From: Shewanella algae
Lineage (GTDB): Bacteria; Pseudomonadota; Gammaproteobacteria; Enterobacterales; Shewanellaceae
Direction of reading: 5' to 3'
Length of the DNA: 64,000 nucleotides
NCBI RefSeq assembly: GCF_009183365.2
Contig: NZ_CP068230.1
Span: 3,377,001-3,441,000 of the forward strand
Shown: one piece after another, positions 51,987 to 61,797 of the stretch
Numbering within the stretch: position 1 is the first letter of the stretch
Layout of the letters: each line of letters opens with the position of its first letter
The notes under the pieces: generated by a model
Seen by the model: the letters and a program-made list of their open reading frames with translations, nothing else
Database searches by the model: none
Told to the model about the DNA's origin: nothing
Translations under genes and position numbers: made by a program

Positions 51987-54900
51987 GCCAAGAACAAGCC
52001 TCTCAGATAGACAAACGCCTCAACAAAAGGCTGAAAGACACGCCGATTGCCATAGTCGGCATGGCGAGTCTGTTTGCCGGCAGTCGTTATCTGAACCAGT
52101 TTTGGGATCTGATCTGCGACAAGATAGATGCCATCACCCAAGTGCCCGCCGACCGCTGGCAAGTGGCAGACTATTTTGACCCCGACAAGAAAGCCGCCGA
52201 CAAGAGTTACTGCAAGCGCGGCGGCTTTATCCCGGAAGTGGATTTCAACCCCATGGAGTTTGGTCTGCCGCCCAATATCCTCGAACTGACCGACACCTCG
52301 CAGCTGCTGTCGCTGGTGGTAGCCAAAGAGGTGTTGGAAGATGCCGGTATTCATGAAGGCTCGGACTATGATCGCGACCGCATCGGCATCACTTTGGGGA
52401 TTGGCGGTGGCCAGAAGATCAGCCAAAGCCTCAATGCCAGGCTGCAATACCCTGTGCTGAAAAAGGTGTTCCGCGAGAGTGGCGTCAGCGAGCAGGACAG
52501 CGAAATGCTGATCCGCAAGTTCCAGGACCAATACATACATTGGGAGGAAAACTCCTTCCCTGGGTCGCTCGGCAATGTTATCGCCGGTCGGATTGCCAAC
52601 CGTTTCGATCTCGGCGGCATGAACTGTGTGGTCGACGCCGCCTGTGCCGGCTCTCTGGCGGCAATGCGTATGGCGCTCACCGAGCTGACTGAAGGCCGCA
52701 GCGATATGATGCTCACCGGAGGCGTCTGCACCGACAACTCCGCCTATATGTACATGAGCTTCTCCAAGACCCCGGCCTTTACCAGCGATGAGCAGATAAA
52801 GCCGTTCGACGCCGACTCCCGCGGCATGATGATAGGCGAAGGCATAGGCATGGTGGCGCTGAAACGCCTGGATGATGCCGAGCGCGACGGTGACCGCATC
52901 TATGCGGTGATCAAAGGGGTTGGCGCCTCCAGCGACGGCAAGTTCAAGAGCATTTACGCGCCGCGCCCCGAGGGCCAGGCCAAGGCACTGCAGCGGGCCT
53001 ACGATGATGCCGGGTTCCCGCCCCATACTCTGGGCCTGATGGAAGCCCACGGCACAGGTACTGCCGCCGGTGATGTGGCCGAATTCAGCGGCCTCAACGC
53101 CGTAATGAGGCAGGATAATCCTGAGCTGCAGCATATTGCGCTGGGTTCAATCAAGTCCCAGGTGGGCCATACCAAGTCGACCGCCGGCACCGCCGGTGTG
53201 ATCAAGGCGGCTTTGGCGCTGCATCACAAGGTGTTGCCACCCACCATCAATGTGAAGCAGCCCAACCCCAAGATGGCAGTGGAGCAATCGCCCTTCTATC
53301 TCAACACCCAAACCCGCCCCTGGATGCCAAGAACCGACGGTACACCGAGGCGCGCCGCCGTCAGTTCCTTTGGCTTTGGTGGCACCAACTTCCACCTGGT
53401 ATTGGAAGAGCACAGCCCCGAATTACCCAAGCAACCGGCTCGCCTGAGGCGCACGCCTTTGCCGCTGCTGTTTTGCGCGCCGGACAAACCGGCGCTGGAG
53501 CAAGAGATAACCGCTCTGCTCAAGACGCTGAACTCAGATGCCCATGGCGACCTTGAAACCCTGTGCGCGCCCTATCGCCTCGGCAGCCAGACACAGGTAC
53601 AAGGCCCCAGGCTGGGACTGCTTGCCTGCAACACCATAGAGCTGCAGCATAAGTTGCAACTGGCCTTGAGCAAACTGCAAAGCACGGCTGAAGAACAGCC
53701 GCAAACCCGTTGGCAACTGCAGGGAGTCGAGTACCGCAGTGGGCCTTTGACTGAGGCCAAGACCGCCGCCCTGTTTGCCGGTCAAGGCAGTCAGTATCTA
53801 CAGATGGGCTCTGGGCTAACCCAGCTCTATCCCGAGCTTCGCGCCGAATTTGCCGCCGCCGACCGTGAGTTTTCCCGCCAGGGCGTAGCCGACAAGTACG
53901 GCATGGGCCCCTTGTCGGCGCGGGTGTTCCCGATAGCCAAATTCACGCCCCAGGCCAGCAAAGAGGATGAACTGGCACTGGCCAATACCCGCTTTGCCCA
54001 AAGCGCCATCGGCGCCCTTGGCATGGGACAGTTTACTCTGCTTTGCCAGGCCGGATTCCAGGCGGATATGCTGGCCGGTCACAGCTTTGGTGAGCTGTCG
54101 GCACTGCGCGCCGCTGGTGCCTTGAGCCGTGAGAGCTATTACGCGCTGGCCTTCGCCCGAGGCGATGCCATGGCCAGTGTCCCCGAAGATAAAGATCCGG
54201 GCGCCATGAGCGCCGTTATCCTGCCCTCGGCCACTGAACGCAATACTCTCGAGCAGCTGCTGCAGACTGAACCCGAGGTGCAGATAGCCAATATCAACAG
54301 CCCGGTTCAGCTTGTGATTGCCGGCGCGAGTGAAGCGGTGGCCCGGCTCAACCTCAAGCTGAACGAGACAGGTTTGCGCGCCATAGCGCTGCCGGTATCC
54401 GGTGCCTTCCACACTCCGCTGGTGGCCCATGCGCAGCAACCCTTTGCCGAGGCGATTGCCCACCAGGGCTTGAGCGATGCGAAAACGCCTCTGTATGTCA
54501 ATGCCACAGGTGACAAGCTGGCACAGGATGCCGAAAGCCTCAGAGCCAACCTGGAGCAACATATGCTCAAGCAGGTGCGCTTCAGTGAGCAGATAGAGAG
54601 CATGTACCGGGACGGCGCCAGAATATTTGTCGAGTTTGGCCCGAAAAACACCCTGGCCAGGTTGGCACAAGCCACCTTGGGCGATCGCGCCGCCGAATGC
54701 CTGTTCCTGTCGCTGGACAACCCAAGCTGTATCGATTCACTGGCCGCCGACACTGAGCTGAAGCAAGCCCTGCTCAGCCTGGCATTGGCGGGCCTGCCTC
54801 TGACAGATCCCGATGCCTATCGCGCCGTACAAACCCAGGCCAAACACAAGGCCTCACCGATGACTATCAAGCTCGGTGCCAGTAACTATATCAGCCCGGC

Positions 54901-57900
54901 GACCGCCCAGAAGATGGCGGCCTCACTCAAAGAGGGCCGGGTCAGTCAACAGACAAAAATAGTCGAGAAAGTCGTGGAAAAAATCGTCGAGATCCCAGTA
55001 GCGGCCGCAAGCCAGAACCCGAGTCAACCGAGCCAAGCTACAGCGCCACAAGCTGCAAACGGCCTCCCAGCAAACAGCGGCAGCGGATTACAGCAGTTTT
55101 TCAGCGCCCAGCAACAGTTGGCCGAGCTGCATCAGCAGTTTCTGAATATCCCACTGCAATATGGCAACAGTGTGCAGCAACTGCTCGCAGAGCAAGTAAA
55201 ACTGGCGACGGCCGGCAAAGCGATTCCTGACAGCCTCAATCAGACCCTGGCCATGTTCCACCAGCACCAGGCCGAGACGTTGAAGATCCACAACGACTTT
55301 ATTCAGTCGCAAAATCTCGGCGCCCAGCAGTTGTTGCAACAACTTCAGGGCGGTGCTGTGTTACCAAATTCTGTGTTGACCAATGCTGTGTTGACCAAGA
55401 TAGAGCAAACCGAAGCAGTACCAGTGTCAGTGTCTATGCCCGCTCAAGCTGCAGCGCCTTTAACTCACGCCGCAGCGCCAGTCAAAGCAGCAAGCACGCC
55501 ACAGCAACCAAGCCAAGTGCTACAAAGCCGGCCTCAAGCTCCAGCCCCTGTCCCAGCAGTAGCCGTAACCACAGCCAAGCCAAGCACAGGTGTCGAAGAG
55601 TTGATGTTGCAAGTGGTGGCCGATAAGACAGGCTACCCCACAGAAATGCTGGAGCTGGGGATGGATATGGAGGCCGATCTCGGTATCGACTCCATCAAGC
55701 GTGTGGAAATTCTCGGCACAGTGCAAGATCAATTGCCCAACTTGCCACAATTGGATGCCGCCACTCTAAGTGAATGCCGTACCTTGGGGCAGATTGTCGA
55801 TTATCTGCAGCAAAGCGCCGGAGTGGATTCCAGTGTGCAGCCTGAGCCAGTTTCAAATCAGAATGATGTCACGGCACTGATGCTGCAGGTAGTAGCCGAC
55901 AAGACCGGCTACCCCACAGAGATGCTGGAGCTGGGGATGGATATGGAGGCCGATCTCGGTATCGATTCCATCAAGCGGGTGGAAATTCTCGGCACAGTGC
56001 AAGACAAACTGCCTGAGCTGCCGCCGCTGGACGCCGCAACTCTAAGTGAATGCCGCACCCTGGGGCAGATTGTCGACTATCTGCAGCAAAGCGCCAGTGT
56101 GAACGCCAGTGTTCAGCCACTCCTGGCTCAATCAAACGCAGCTCAATCAAACACTGCTCATGCAAATCAGAATGATGTCACTACACTGATGCTGCAGGTA
56201 GTGGCGGACAAGACCGGCTATCCGGCCGAAATACTCGAGCTGGGGATGGATATGGAGGCCGATCTCGGTATTGATTCCATCAAGCGGGTGGAAATTCTCG
56301 GCACAGTGCAGGATGCCTTGCATGAGCTGCCACAATTGGACGCCGCCACCCTAAGCGAATGCCGCACCCTGGGGCAGATTGTCGACTATCTGCAGCAAAG
56401 CGCCGGTGTGAACGCCAGTGTTCAGCCAACCCTGGCTCAATCAAACACAGCTCAATCAAACACTGCTCATGCAAATCAGAATGATGTCACGGCACTGATG
56501 CTGCAGGTAGTGGCGGACAAGACCGGCTATCCAGCCGAAATGCTCGAGCTGGGGATGGATATGGAGGCCGACCTCGGTATCGATTCCATCAAGCGAGTGG
56601 AAATTCTCGGCACAGTGCAGGATGCCTTGCCTGAGCTGCCACAATTGGACGCCGCCACCCTAAGCGAATGCCGCACCCTGGGGCAGATAGTCGATTATCT
56701 GCAGCAAAGCGCCAGTGTGAACGCCAGTGTGCAGCCTGAGCCCGTATCAAATAAGAGTGATATCACGGCAATCATGCTGCAGGTAGTGGCAGAGAAGACC
56801 GGCTACCCGGCCGAAATGCTCGAACTGGGGATGGATATGGAGGCCGATCTCGGTATCGATTCCATCAAGCGGGTGGAAATTCTCGGCACAGTGCAAGACC
56901 AATTGCCAGAGCTGCCACAGCTGGACGCCGCAAGCTTAAGCGAATGCCGCACCCTGGGGCAGATCATAGATTGTTTTGCCGGTTCAAACGCTGAGCATGC
57001 AGCCGAGCCGCTAACCCAAACCGATGAGACGCCAAACACTCAGCCGAGTGTGGCCTTGCCGCCCCATTCGGGAGTCAGCCTAAAAAAGCTGCCGGCGGCA
57101 GATAGATTCTCAGGCGCAAGCGCCGAGGCTCTGTTTGCCGCGAACAGCTGTGCGCTGCTGCTCGATGACGGCCACAACGCCGGTGTCCTGGCCAAGAAAC
57201 TGACCGACAGTGGCATCAGTGTCACTCTGGTGCGCCCGGCGGCAACCGATTCGCAATCGGCACTGGATAGCAAACTGCCAATCCTGACTCTGGCCAGCAA
57301 TGATGATGCCGGAGTCAAGGCGCTCATCGCCGGGCTCAAACAGCAAGTGGCCATCTATATCCATCTGCAGCCACAACTGCCGCGGGAACAACTCGAAGAA
57401 TTGATGCCGCTCAACATCACGGCCAAGACTCAGGTACAACTGAGCTTCCTGTTCGCCAAGCATTTGAGCCCAGCCTGGCAAACGCCGACAAAAGGCCGCC
57501 GCGCCTTTATCACTGTGGCGCGCATGGATGGTCAGCTGGGTTTCAGCGGTCAGCCCTGTGAATTGAATCAGAGCGCCCTGTTTGGCTTAACCAAGACCCT
57601 GGCGCAGGAATGGCCTCAGGTGCATTGCCGCGCGTTAGATCTTGCTCCTGAACTAGATGCCTCGGCGCTGGCCTCGCAAGTCATGGATGCGCTCTACAGC
57701 CCGAGTCAGGATCCGTTGGAGTGGGGCAAAAGCGCCGCCGGTAGAGTGACCCTGGTAGCGACTTCGGCCGATGACCAGAATGCTGCCGATACAAGCCTGG
57801 CGCCATGCAGGCTCGATAGTTCAGATAAAATACTGGTGACCGGGGGCGCAAAAGGCGTCACCCTGGACTGTGCCCTGGCGCTGGCCCGCCAAAGTGGCAG

Positions 57901-59539
57901 TCACTTTATTCTCGCCGGTCGCAGCAAGGCCTTGGCATTGGAAGCCTTTCCCGATTGGGCCCAAGGGCTTGAGAGCGGTCAGCTAAAAGCAGCCGCAATC
58001 ACCGCGCTATTGGCCAAGGGGCAAAAGCCCTCGCCCAAGGAAGTGGAAGCCCTGATAAAACCTCTTGTCAACGCGCTTGAGATTCACGCAGCGCTCAAGC
58101 GCTTTGAGGCTATAGGTGCCAGCGCCGAATACCTGAGTCTGGATGTCAGTAACCCGGATGCGGTCGCGTCCACACTGGCGCCCATTCAGGCATTGGCGCC
58201 TATCAGCGGGCTGATTCACGGCGCCGGGGTGTTGGCCGATAAACACATCGCCGACAAGACCCTCGCCGAACTCGAATTGGTTACAGGCACCAAGGTTGGC
58301 GGCCTCTCCGCCTTGCTAAGAGCCTTGGCGCCAAACCAAAAGGCCGCCGAGCACTTAAAACTGTTGGCGCTGTTTTCCTCCGCCGCCGGTTTCTACGGCA
58401 ACACAGGCCAGAGCGACTACGCCATGGCCAATGAAATTCTCAATAAAACCGCTCATCGGCTGCATCATGAGTTGCCGACCACCCGAGTGGTCAGTTTCAA
58501 CTGGGGCCCCTGGGATGGCGGCATGGTCAACGCGGCGCTGAAGCAGATGTTTGAGTCCCGCGGCGTCTATGTGATCCCAAGAGAAGCCGGTGCCAAGCTG
58601 TTTGCCGAGGCGATCCTGGCCCGCTCAGAGCCGCAGCTATTGATTGGCTCCAGCATGCAAGGCCCGGGGGGCAAACAAGGCCTGAACCACACAGATACGC
58701 TGGAGGCCCAAGCTAGCCCTCAAACCCTGAGTCGCAGCATCAAGCACCAGGAGCTGGCGCTGCTGGAAGATCACTGCATAGGTGGCAATCCGGTATGGCC
58801 GACTGTCTGCGCGCTCCAGTGGATGCTGCAAAGTGCCCAGAGCCTCTTTGGCGGCGATTGGCGCGCCGTGGACTATAAGCTGCTCAAAGGCGTGGTATTT
58901 GACAGTGATGAAAAGCGATTGCAGCTCAGCCTGACTCTGGGAGCCGACGGCGAGCTGCAGGCGAGCATCAGCTGTGATGAGCGGCCTCAGTACCAGGCGA
59001 CCCTACTGCCGTTAATGCCGCAGCAAGCCAGTCAGCCACTAGCGCATGTTTCTATGACTGAGATAGGCGAAGGTGAGCCCCAAGTGCGTCAAGGCAGTGA
59101 GTTTTATCACAGCGGCGCCCTGTTCCATGGCCCGCAGCTGCAGGCCATTACTGAGGTGCTGCAGTTTGACGATCAAGGGCTTAGCTGCCGATACCGGCTA
59201 CCGGATGCCGCATCGAGCGAAGATCGCGCCCTGATCCAGCAAGACGCACTGCTGCAGGCCATGTTGATCTGGGCCCGGCTCAAATACGATGCCGCCAGCC
59301 TGCCCTCCTCACTGGCGGCGCTCTGGCAAAACGCCCTGCTGCCTGAAAATGACACCGGCCTTATTCGCCTGCAGGTGACCAAGCACTCCAGCCGTCAGCT
59401 CAGCGCCGATCTGGCCCTGTTCAACGCCGAGGGCCAGCTGCAAACCGGGCTGGAAAATGCCAAGGTCACCATTAGCAAGGGGCTCAATGCCGCCTTTGAA
59501 CCGGCCAAGGCCGCCACAGGTAATAGAGAAAGGCCTTGA
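51983..59539 (+). CDS. pfaA: Polyunsaturated fatty acid synthase PfaA (KS-MAT-5xACP-KR-DH-like)
   Basis: Giant multidomain synthase of 2518 residues. Ketosynthase (residues 15-500) with active-site C221 (VDAACAGSLA), H356 (EAHGTGT) and H396 (GHTKSTAG). Malonyltransferase with S701 (GHSFGE). Ala/Pro/Gln-rich linkers surround an ACP array whose LGIDSIKR serines are S1237, S1329, S1432, S1535 and S1627. Ketoreductase with VTGGAKG near 1952 and Y2146. A C-terminal hotdog-like segment (LEDHCIGGNPVWPTV, near 2260). Works with PfaB, C and D to make EPA from malonyl-CoA. The product cannot be fixed from PfaA alone. Confidence 0.97.
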   Translation: MSQEQASQIDKRLNKRLKDTPIAIVGMASLFAGSRYLNQFWDLICDKIDAITQVPADRWQVADYFDPDKKAADKSYCKRGGFIPEVDFNPMEFGLPPNILELTDTSQLLSLVVAKEVLEDAGIHEGSDYDRDRIGITLGIGGGQKISQSLNARLQYPVLKKVFRESGVSEQDSEMLIRKFQDQYIHWEENSFPGSLGNVIAGRIANRFDLGGMNCVVDAACAGSLAAMRMALTELTEGRSDMMLTGGVCTDNSAYMYMSFSKTPAFTSDEQIKPFDADSRGMMIGEGIGMVALKRLDDAERDGDRIYAVIKGVGASSDGKFKSIYAPRPEGQAKALQRAYDDAGFPPHTLGLMEAHGTGTAAGDVAEFSGLNAVMRQDNPELQHIALGSIKSQVGHTKSTAGTAGVIKAALALHHKVLPPTINVKQPNPKMAVEQSPFYLNTQTRPWMPRTDGTPRRAAVSSFGFGGTNFHLVLEEHSPELPKQPARLRRTPLPLLFCAPDKPALEQEITALLKTLNSDAHGDLETLCAPYRLGSQTQVQGPRLGLLACNTIELQHKLQLALSKLQSTAEEQPQTRWQLQGVEYRSGPLTEAKTAALFAGQGSQYLQMGSGLTQLYPELRAEFAAADREFSRQGVADKYGMGPLSARVFPIAKFTPQASKEDELALANTRFAQSAIGALGMGQFTLLCQAGFQADMLAGHSFGELSALRAAGALSRESYYALAFARGDAMASVPEDKDPGAMSAVILPSATERNTLEQLLQTEPEVQIANINSPVQLVIAGASEAVARLNLKLNETGLRAIALPVSGAFHTPLVAHAQQPFAEAIAHQGLSDAKTPLYVNATGDKLAQDAESLRANLEQHMLKQVRFSEQIESMYRDGARIFVEFGPKNTLARLAQATLGDRAAECLFLSLDNPSCIDSLAADTELKQALLSLALAGLPLTDPDAYRAVQTQAKHKASPMTIKLGASNYISPATAQKMAASLKEGRVSQQTKIVEKVVEKIVEIPVAAASQNPSQPSQATAPQAANGLPANSGSGLQQFFSAQQQLAELHQQFLNIPLQYGNSVQQLLAEQVKLATAGKAIPDSLNQTLAMFHQHQAETLKIHNDFIQSQNLGAQQLLQQLQGGAVLPNSVLTNAVLTKIEQTEAVPVSVSMPAQAAAPLTHAAAPVKAASTPQQPSQVLQSRPQAPAPVPAVAVTTAKPSTGVEELMLQVVADKTGYPTEMLELGMDMEADLGIDSIKRVEILGTVQDQLPNLPQLDAATLSECRTLGQIVDYLQQSAGVDSSVQPEPVSNQNDVTALMLQVVADKTGYPTEMLELGMDMEADLGIDSIKRVEILGTVQDKLPELPPLDAATLSECRTLGQIVDYLQQSASVNASVQPLLAQSNAAQSNTAHANQNDVTTLMLQVVADKTGYPAEILELGMDMEADLGIDSIKRVEILGTVQDALHELPQLDAATLSECRTLGQIVDYLQQSAGVNASVQPTLAQSNTAQSNTAHANQNDVTALMLQVVADKTGYPAEMLELGMDMEADLGIDSIKRVEILGTVQDALPELPQLDAATLSECRTLGQIVDYLQQSASVNASVQPEPVSNKSDITAIMLQVVAEKTGYPAEMLELGMDMEADLGIDSIKRVEILGTVQDQLPELPQLDAASLSECRTLGQIIDCFAGSNAEHAAEPLTQTDETPNTQPSVALPPHSGVSLKKLPAADRFSGASAEALFAANSCALLLDDGHNAGVLAKKLTDSGISVTLVRPAATDSQSALDSKLPILTLASNDDAGVKALIAGLKQQVAIYIHLQPQLPREQLEELMPLNITAKTQVQLSFLFAKHLSPAWQTPTKGRRAFITVARMDGQLGFSGQPCELNQSALFGLTKTLAQEWPQVHCRALDLAPELDASALASQVMDALYSPSQDPLEWGKSAAGRVTLVATSADDQNAADTSLAPCRLDSSDKILVTGGAKGVTLDCALALARQSGSHFILAGRSKALALEAFPDWAQGLESGQLKAAAITALLAKGQKPSPKEVEALIKPLVNALEIHAALKRFEAIGASAEYLSLDVSNPDAVASTLAPIQALAPISGLIHGAGVLADKHIADKTLAELELVTGTKVGGLSALLRALAPNQKAAEHLKLLALFSSAAGFYGNTGQSDYAMANEILNKTAHRLHHELPTTRVVSFNWGPWDGGMVNAALKQMFESRGVYVIPREAGAKLFAEAILARSEPQLLIGSSMQGPGGKQGLNHTDTLEAQASPQTLSRSIKHQELALLEDHCIGGNPVWPTVCALQWMLQSAQSLFGGDWRAVDYKLLKGVVFDSDEKRLQLSLTLGADGELQASISCDERPQYQATLLPLMPQQASQPLAHVSMTEIGEGEPQVRQGSEFYHSGALFHGPQLQAITEVLQFDDQGLSCRYRLPDAASSEDRALIQQDALLQAMLIWARLKYDAASLPSSLAALWQNALLPENDTGLIRLQVTKHSSRQLSADLALFNAEGQLQTGLENAKVTISKGLNAAFEPAKAATGNRERP
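55595..56978 (+). repeat. Five tandem ACP-coding repeats inside pfaA
   Basis: Near-identical 276- to 309-bp units. Serine-to-serine spacing is 92, 103, 103 and 92 residues. The two 103-residue spacings contain an inserted 11-residue linker rich in QSN/AHAN. High nucleotide identity between units suggests recent duplication or gene conversion. Confidence 0.9.
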
Positions 59540-61782
59540 GCAAAGCGATAGGCCCTATGCCTCACATTGGAGTAAAGCCAGCTGAGTCCGCGGCCGAAAA
59601 GCCGCTGCGGCTGGCACTGTGCCTGGTCGAAGAGGAGCAAAGCCTGGCGCCCGAGCTTCGGGCAGCCTTGCGCACTATCGCGTTTGATAGCAATCAGGTT
59701 CTCGACTGGCCTTGGCTGGTGGCCGAGGTCAAGGCCGGGGCAAGCCTGAGCCTGGTGCTGCCATCAAAGCAGCGGCTATTGCTGCTAAGCGCAGTCGATG
59801 CGGCGCAAGCAAGACTGCATCCGCAAGCCTTGCTGCAGGCCTTAAGCCATGGCGCTCACAAGCCGCAGCAGCTTCTTAAGCAGGCCTGGCAGCAGGCAAA
59901 ACGCCCGGAAACGGAGGAAAGGGACACTCTGTTTCTGGAGCAACCGCTGACGCTTGAGCCGTTATGCCTGCAACTGGAGGCATTTGCCAGGCGGCGCCTG
60001 GCGCAGAAAATGGCGGGGTTGCCTTTTCAAGGCAAGTCTCTGGCGCTGGCCAGTAACTCCCCGGCTATGGCGCTGATCCTCAGCCAAGGCACAGCCTTGA
60101 GCGGCTCTTATGATAAAACAGCCCTGAGCGGTTCTTATGATAAAACAGCCTTGAGCGGTTCTTGTGATGAAGCAGCCTTGAGCGACTCTTGCCTGAACAG
60201 CTCTGGTGTGAGCGGCTTGGCTTCTGGAAAAAAATTAACCTCAAGCCTTTGCCCCCAAGGAGCGCCCTGGCTTTTGCCACTGACCTTGATTGCCAACCCA
60301 AAGACTCTGCTCAGTGAGGCGCAAACTGCGCTGCAGCAAGCCCAAAGTCGCCTGAGCCAATCGATGAGCACTCATGCTCTGGCGCGCTGGCTGACGGATG
60401 AATTGAAAACCCTGGAGCAGAGCTTTTCAGGCACAGCGCCCGAGGGCGGCGAATACTATTCGCTGGTGCTTATTGGCCGAGATGCCACCGAGCTTATTGC
60501 CGAGAGCGAATTGCTCCTGGGTCAGCTTCAAAAAATAACGTCTTTGGCTGAACTGCCAGAGCTTGAGCTTATTACGCCAAATGGCAGCGTTTTTTGCGCC
60601 AAGCCACTGGGCCCTGCTCGCCTCTGCTTTGTCTATCCGGGTGTCGGTACGGCTTACCATGGCATGCTCGGCGCCTTAAAACAGGCCTTTCCACACAGTT
60701 ATGCCGATTTTGAGGCCGCAGCAACAGCCGAAAATGTCGCCCTATCCACCCTGCTGCCAGCAGCCTTGAGCGATATTTCTTATACATCAGCCTTGAGCGA
60801 TGCTTCTAATGAAACAACCTTGAGCGATAAAGAAGAGGCCACACCCAGTCCGGCGCCAACAATGACACTCGCCGAGCAGGCCGTTGCCGGGGTCGGCGCC
60901 AGTGTGCTGCTGACGCAGATACTGCGGCGTGAGTTCAAGCTCCGCCCGGCCTTTGCCATCGGCTACTCTATGGGCGAAGCGGCCATGTTTGCCGCCAATG
61001 GCGTCTGGGACAAGCCTTTTGCTTTGGTTAAACCTACGCTGGAAAGCCGGATTTTCTCAGAGCAGATCTCGGGCGCGCTCACAGCCGTGCGCCAGGAGTG
61101 GCAACTCGATGCCAGAGATGCCATCGGCTGGAACAGTTTTCTGCTGCGCATTGATGCCGACAGCATCACGCCATTATTGCAAAACCCGGCTTACTCGCGG
61201 GTCTACCTCGCCATACGTCAGGGGCCTAGCTGCGTGCTGGCCGGGGATGAGGCTCAGTGCCGGGCACTGATAAAGGCCCTCGGCAAACGCGGCGTTGCCG
61301 CCAACCGGGTCACCGCCATGCACACACCGGCGGCCCTGCGTGTAAAGCCAGAATTGACCACCTTTTATGACAGGCCACTCTCGGGGGAGCTTGAACAGCC
61401 GCAGCCCGTCTATATCAGCGCCGGCAGCGAGCAGCCGCTCAAACCTGCCAGGCTTGAGCGCAAGCCGATAGCCGAGACCATAGCGACTTGTTTCAGTCAG
61501 CCACTCAATGTGGAGTCGCTGCTGCAAAGAGCCCGAAAACATGGCGCGCAACTGTTTCTGGAGGTCGGCGCCGACAGCCAAACCAGCAGCATTATTCAGG
61601 CGATGGCCGGAAAACAGCTCTCCAGCGATATCAAGGCCTTTGGCTGCGATCGCAAGCATAGCGGCGCCGCCGATAACAAAGCATTACTCAAGGCCCTGGC
61701 TCGACTCATCAGCCACAGGGTCCCACTGGCCACAGCGGCACTGTATCCACAGCTTGCCCGGCCCGATAACTTAGTGACGTGA
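59536..61782 (+). CDS. pfaB: PfaB acyltransferase subunit
   Basis: 748 residues. Acyltransferase domain with the nucleophile S478 in IGYSMGEAAM, preceded by FVYPGVGTAYHGML and followed by the Cys-containing GPSCVLAGDE; PfaB is the subunit linked to the length of the final fatty acid. The N-terminal third is a degenerate ketosynthase-like region. The only start consistent with the pfaA end is a TTG (59536) overlapping the pfaA TGA; an ATG at 59557 is the alternative. Two blocks of a 27-bp tandem repeat interrupt the protein. Confidence 0.92.
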   Translation: MSKAIGPMPHIGVKPAESAAEKPLRLALCLVEEEQSLAPELRAALRTIAFDSNQVLDWPWLVAEVKAGASLSLVLPSKQRLLLLSAVDAAQARLHPQALLQALSHGAHKPQQLLKQAWQQAKRPETEERDTLFLEQPLTLEPLCLQLEAFARRRLAQKMAGLPFQGKSLALASNSPAMALILSQGTALSGSYDKTALSGSYDKTALSGSCDEAALSDSCLNSSGVSGLASGKKLTSSLCPQGAPWLLPLTLIANPKTLLSEAQTALQQAQSRLSQSMSTHALARWLTDELKTLEQSFSGTAPEGGEYYSLVLIGRDATELIAESELLLGQLQKITSLAELPELELITPNGSVFCAKPLGPARLCFVYPGVGTAYHGMLGALKQAFPHSYADFEAAATAENVALSTLLPAALSDISYTSALSDASNETTLSDKEEATPSPAPTMTLAEQAVAGVGASVLLTQILRREFKLRPAFAIGYSMGEAAMFAANGVWDKPFALVKPTLESRIFSEQISGALTAVRQEWQLDARDAIGWNSFLLRIDADSITPLLQNPAYSRVYLAIRQGPSCVLAGDEAQCRALIKALGKRGVAANRVTAMHTPAALRVKPELTTFYDRPLSGELEQPQPVYISAGSEQPLKPARLERKPIAETIATCFSQPLNVESLLQRARKHGAQLFLEVGADSQTSSIIQAMAGKQLSSDIKAFGCDRKHSGAADNKALLKALARLISHRVPLATAALYPQLARPDNLVT
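60094..60198 (+). repeat. 27-bp tandem repeat block 1 in pfaB
   Basis: Three full units and one partial, each encoding a nonapeptide ALSGSYDKT or variant (ALSGSCDEA, ALSDSC), residues 187-221. Units 1 and 2 are almost identical at DNA level. Confidence 0.9.
60763..60840 (+). repeat. 27-bp tandem repeat block 2 in pfaB
   Basis: Nearly three units (ALSDISYTS, ALSDASNET, TLSDKEEA) with the same gccttgagcgat core as block 1, residues 410-435, lying in a linker before the acyltransferase core. Confidence 0.85.
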
Positions 61783-61797
61783 GAAAGTGAGAACAGA

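Noticed and set aside
51980..53134. 384-codon frame antisense to the PfaA ketosynthase
   Set aside because: Shadow of a GC-rich coding region with clear KS motifs on the plus strand.
55595..56978. Regular repeats that could suggest a CRISPR or satellite
   Set aside because: They are in-frame ACP domains with LGIDSIKR serines, so protein-domain duplications. No CRISPR array or cas gene is present in the window.
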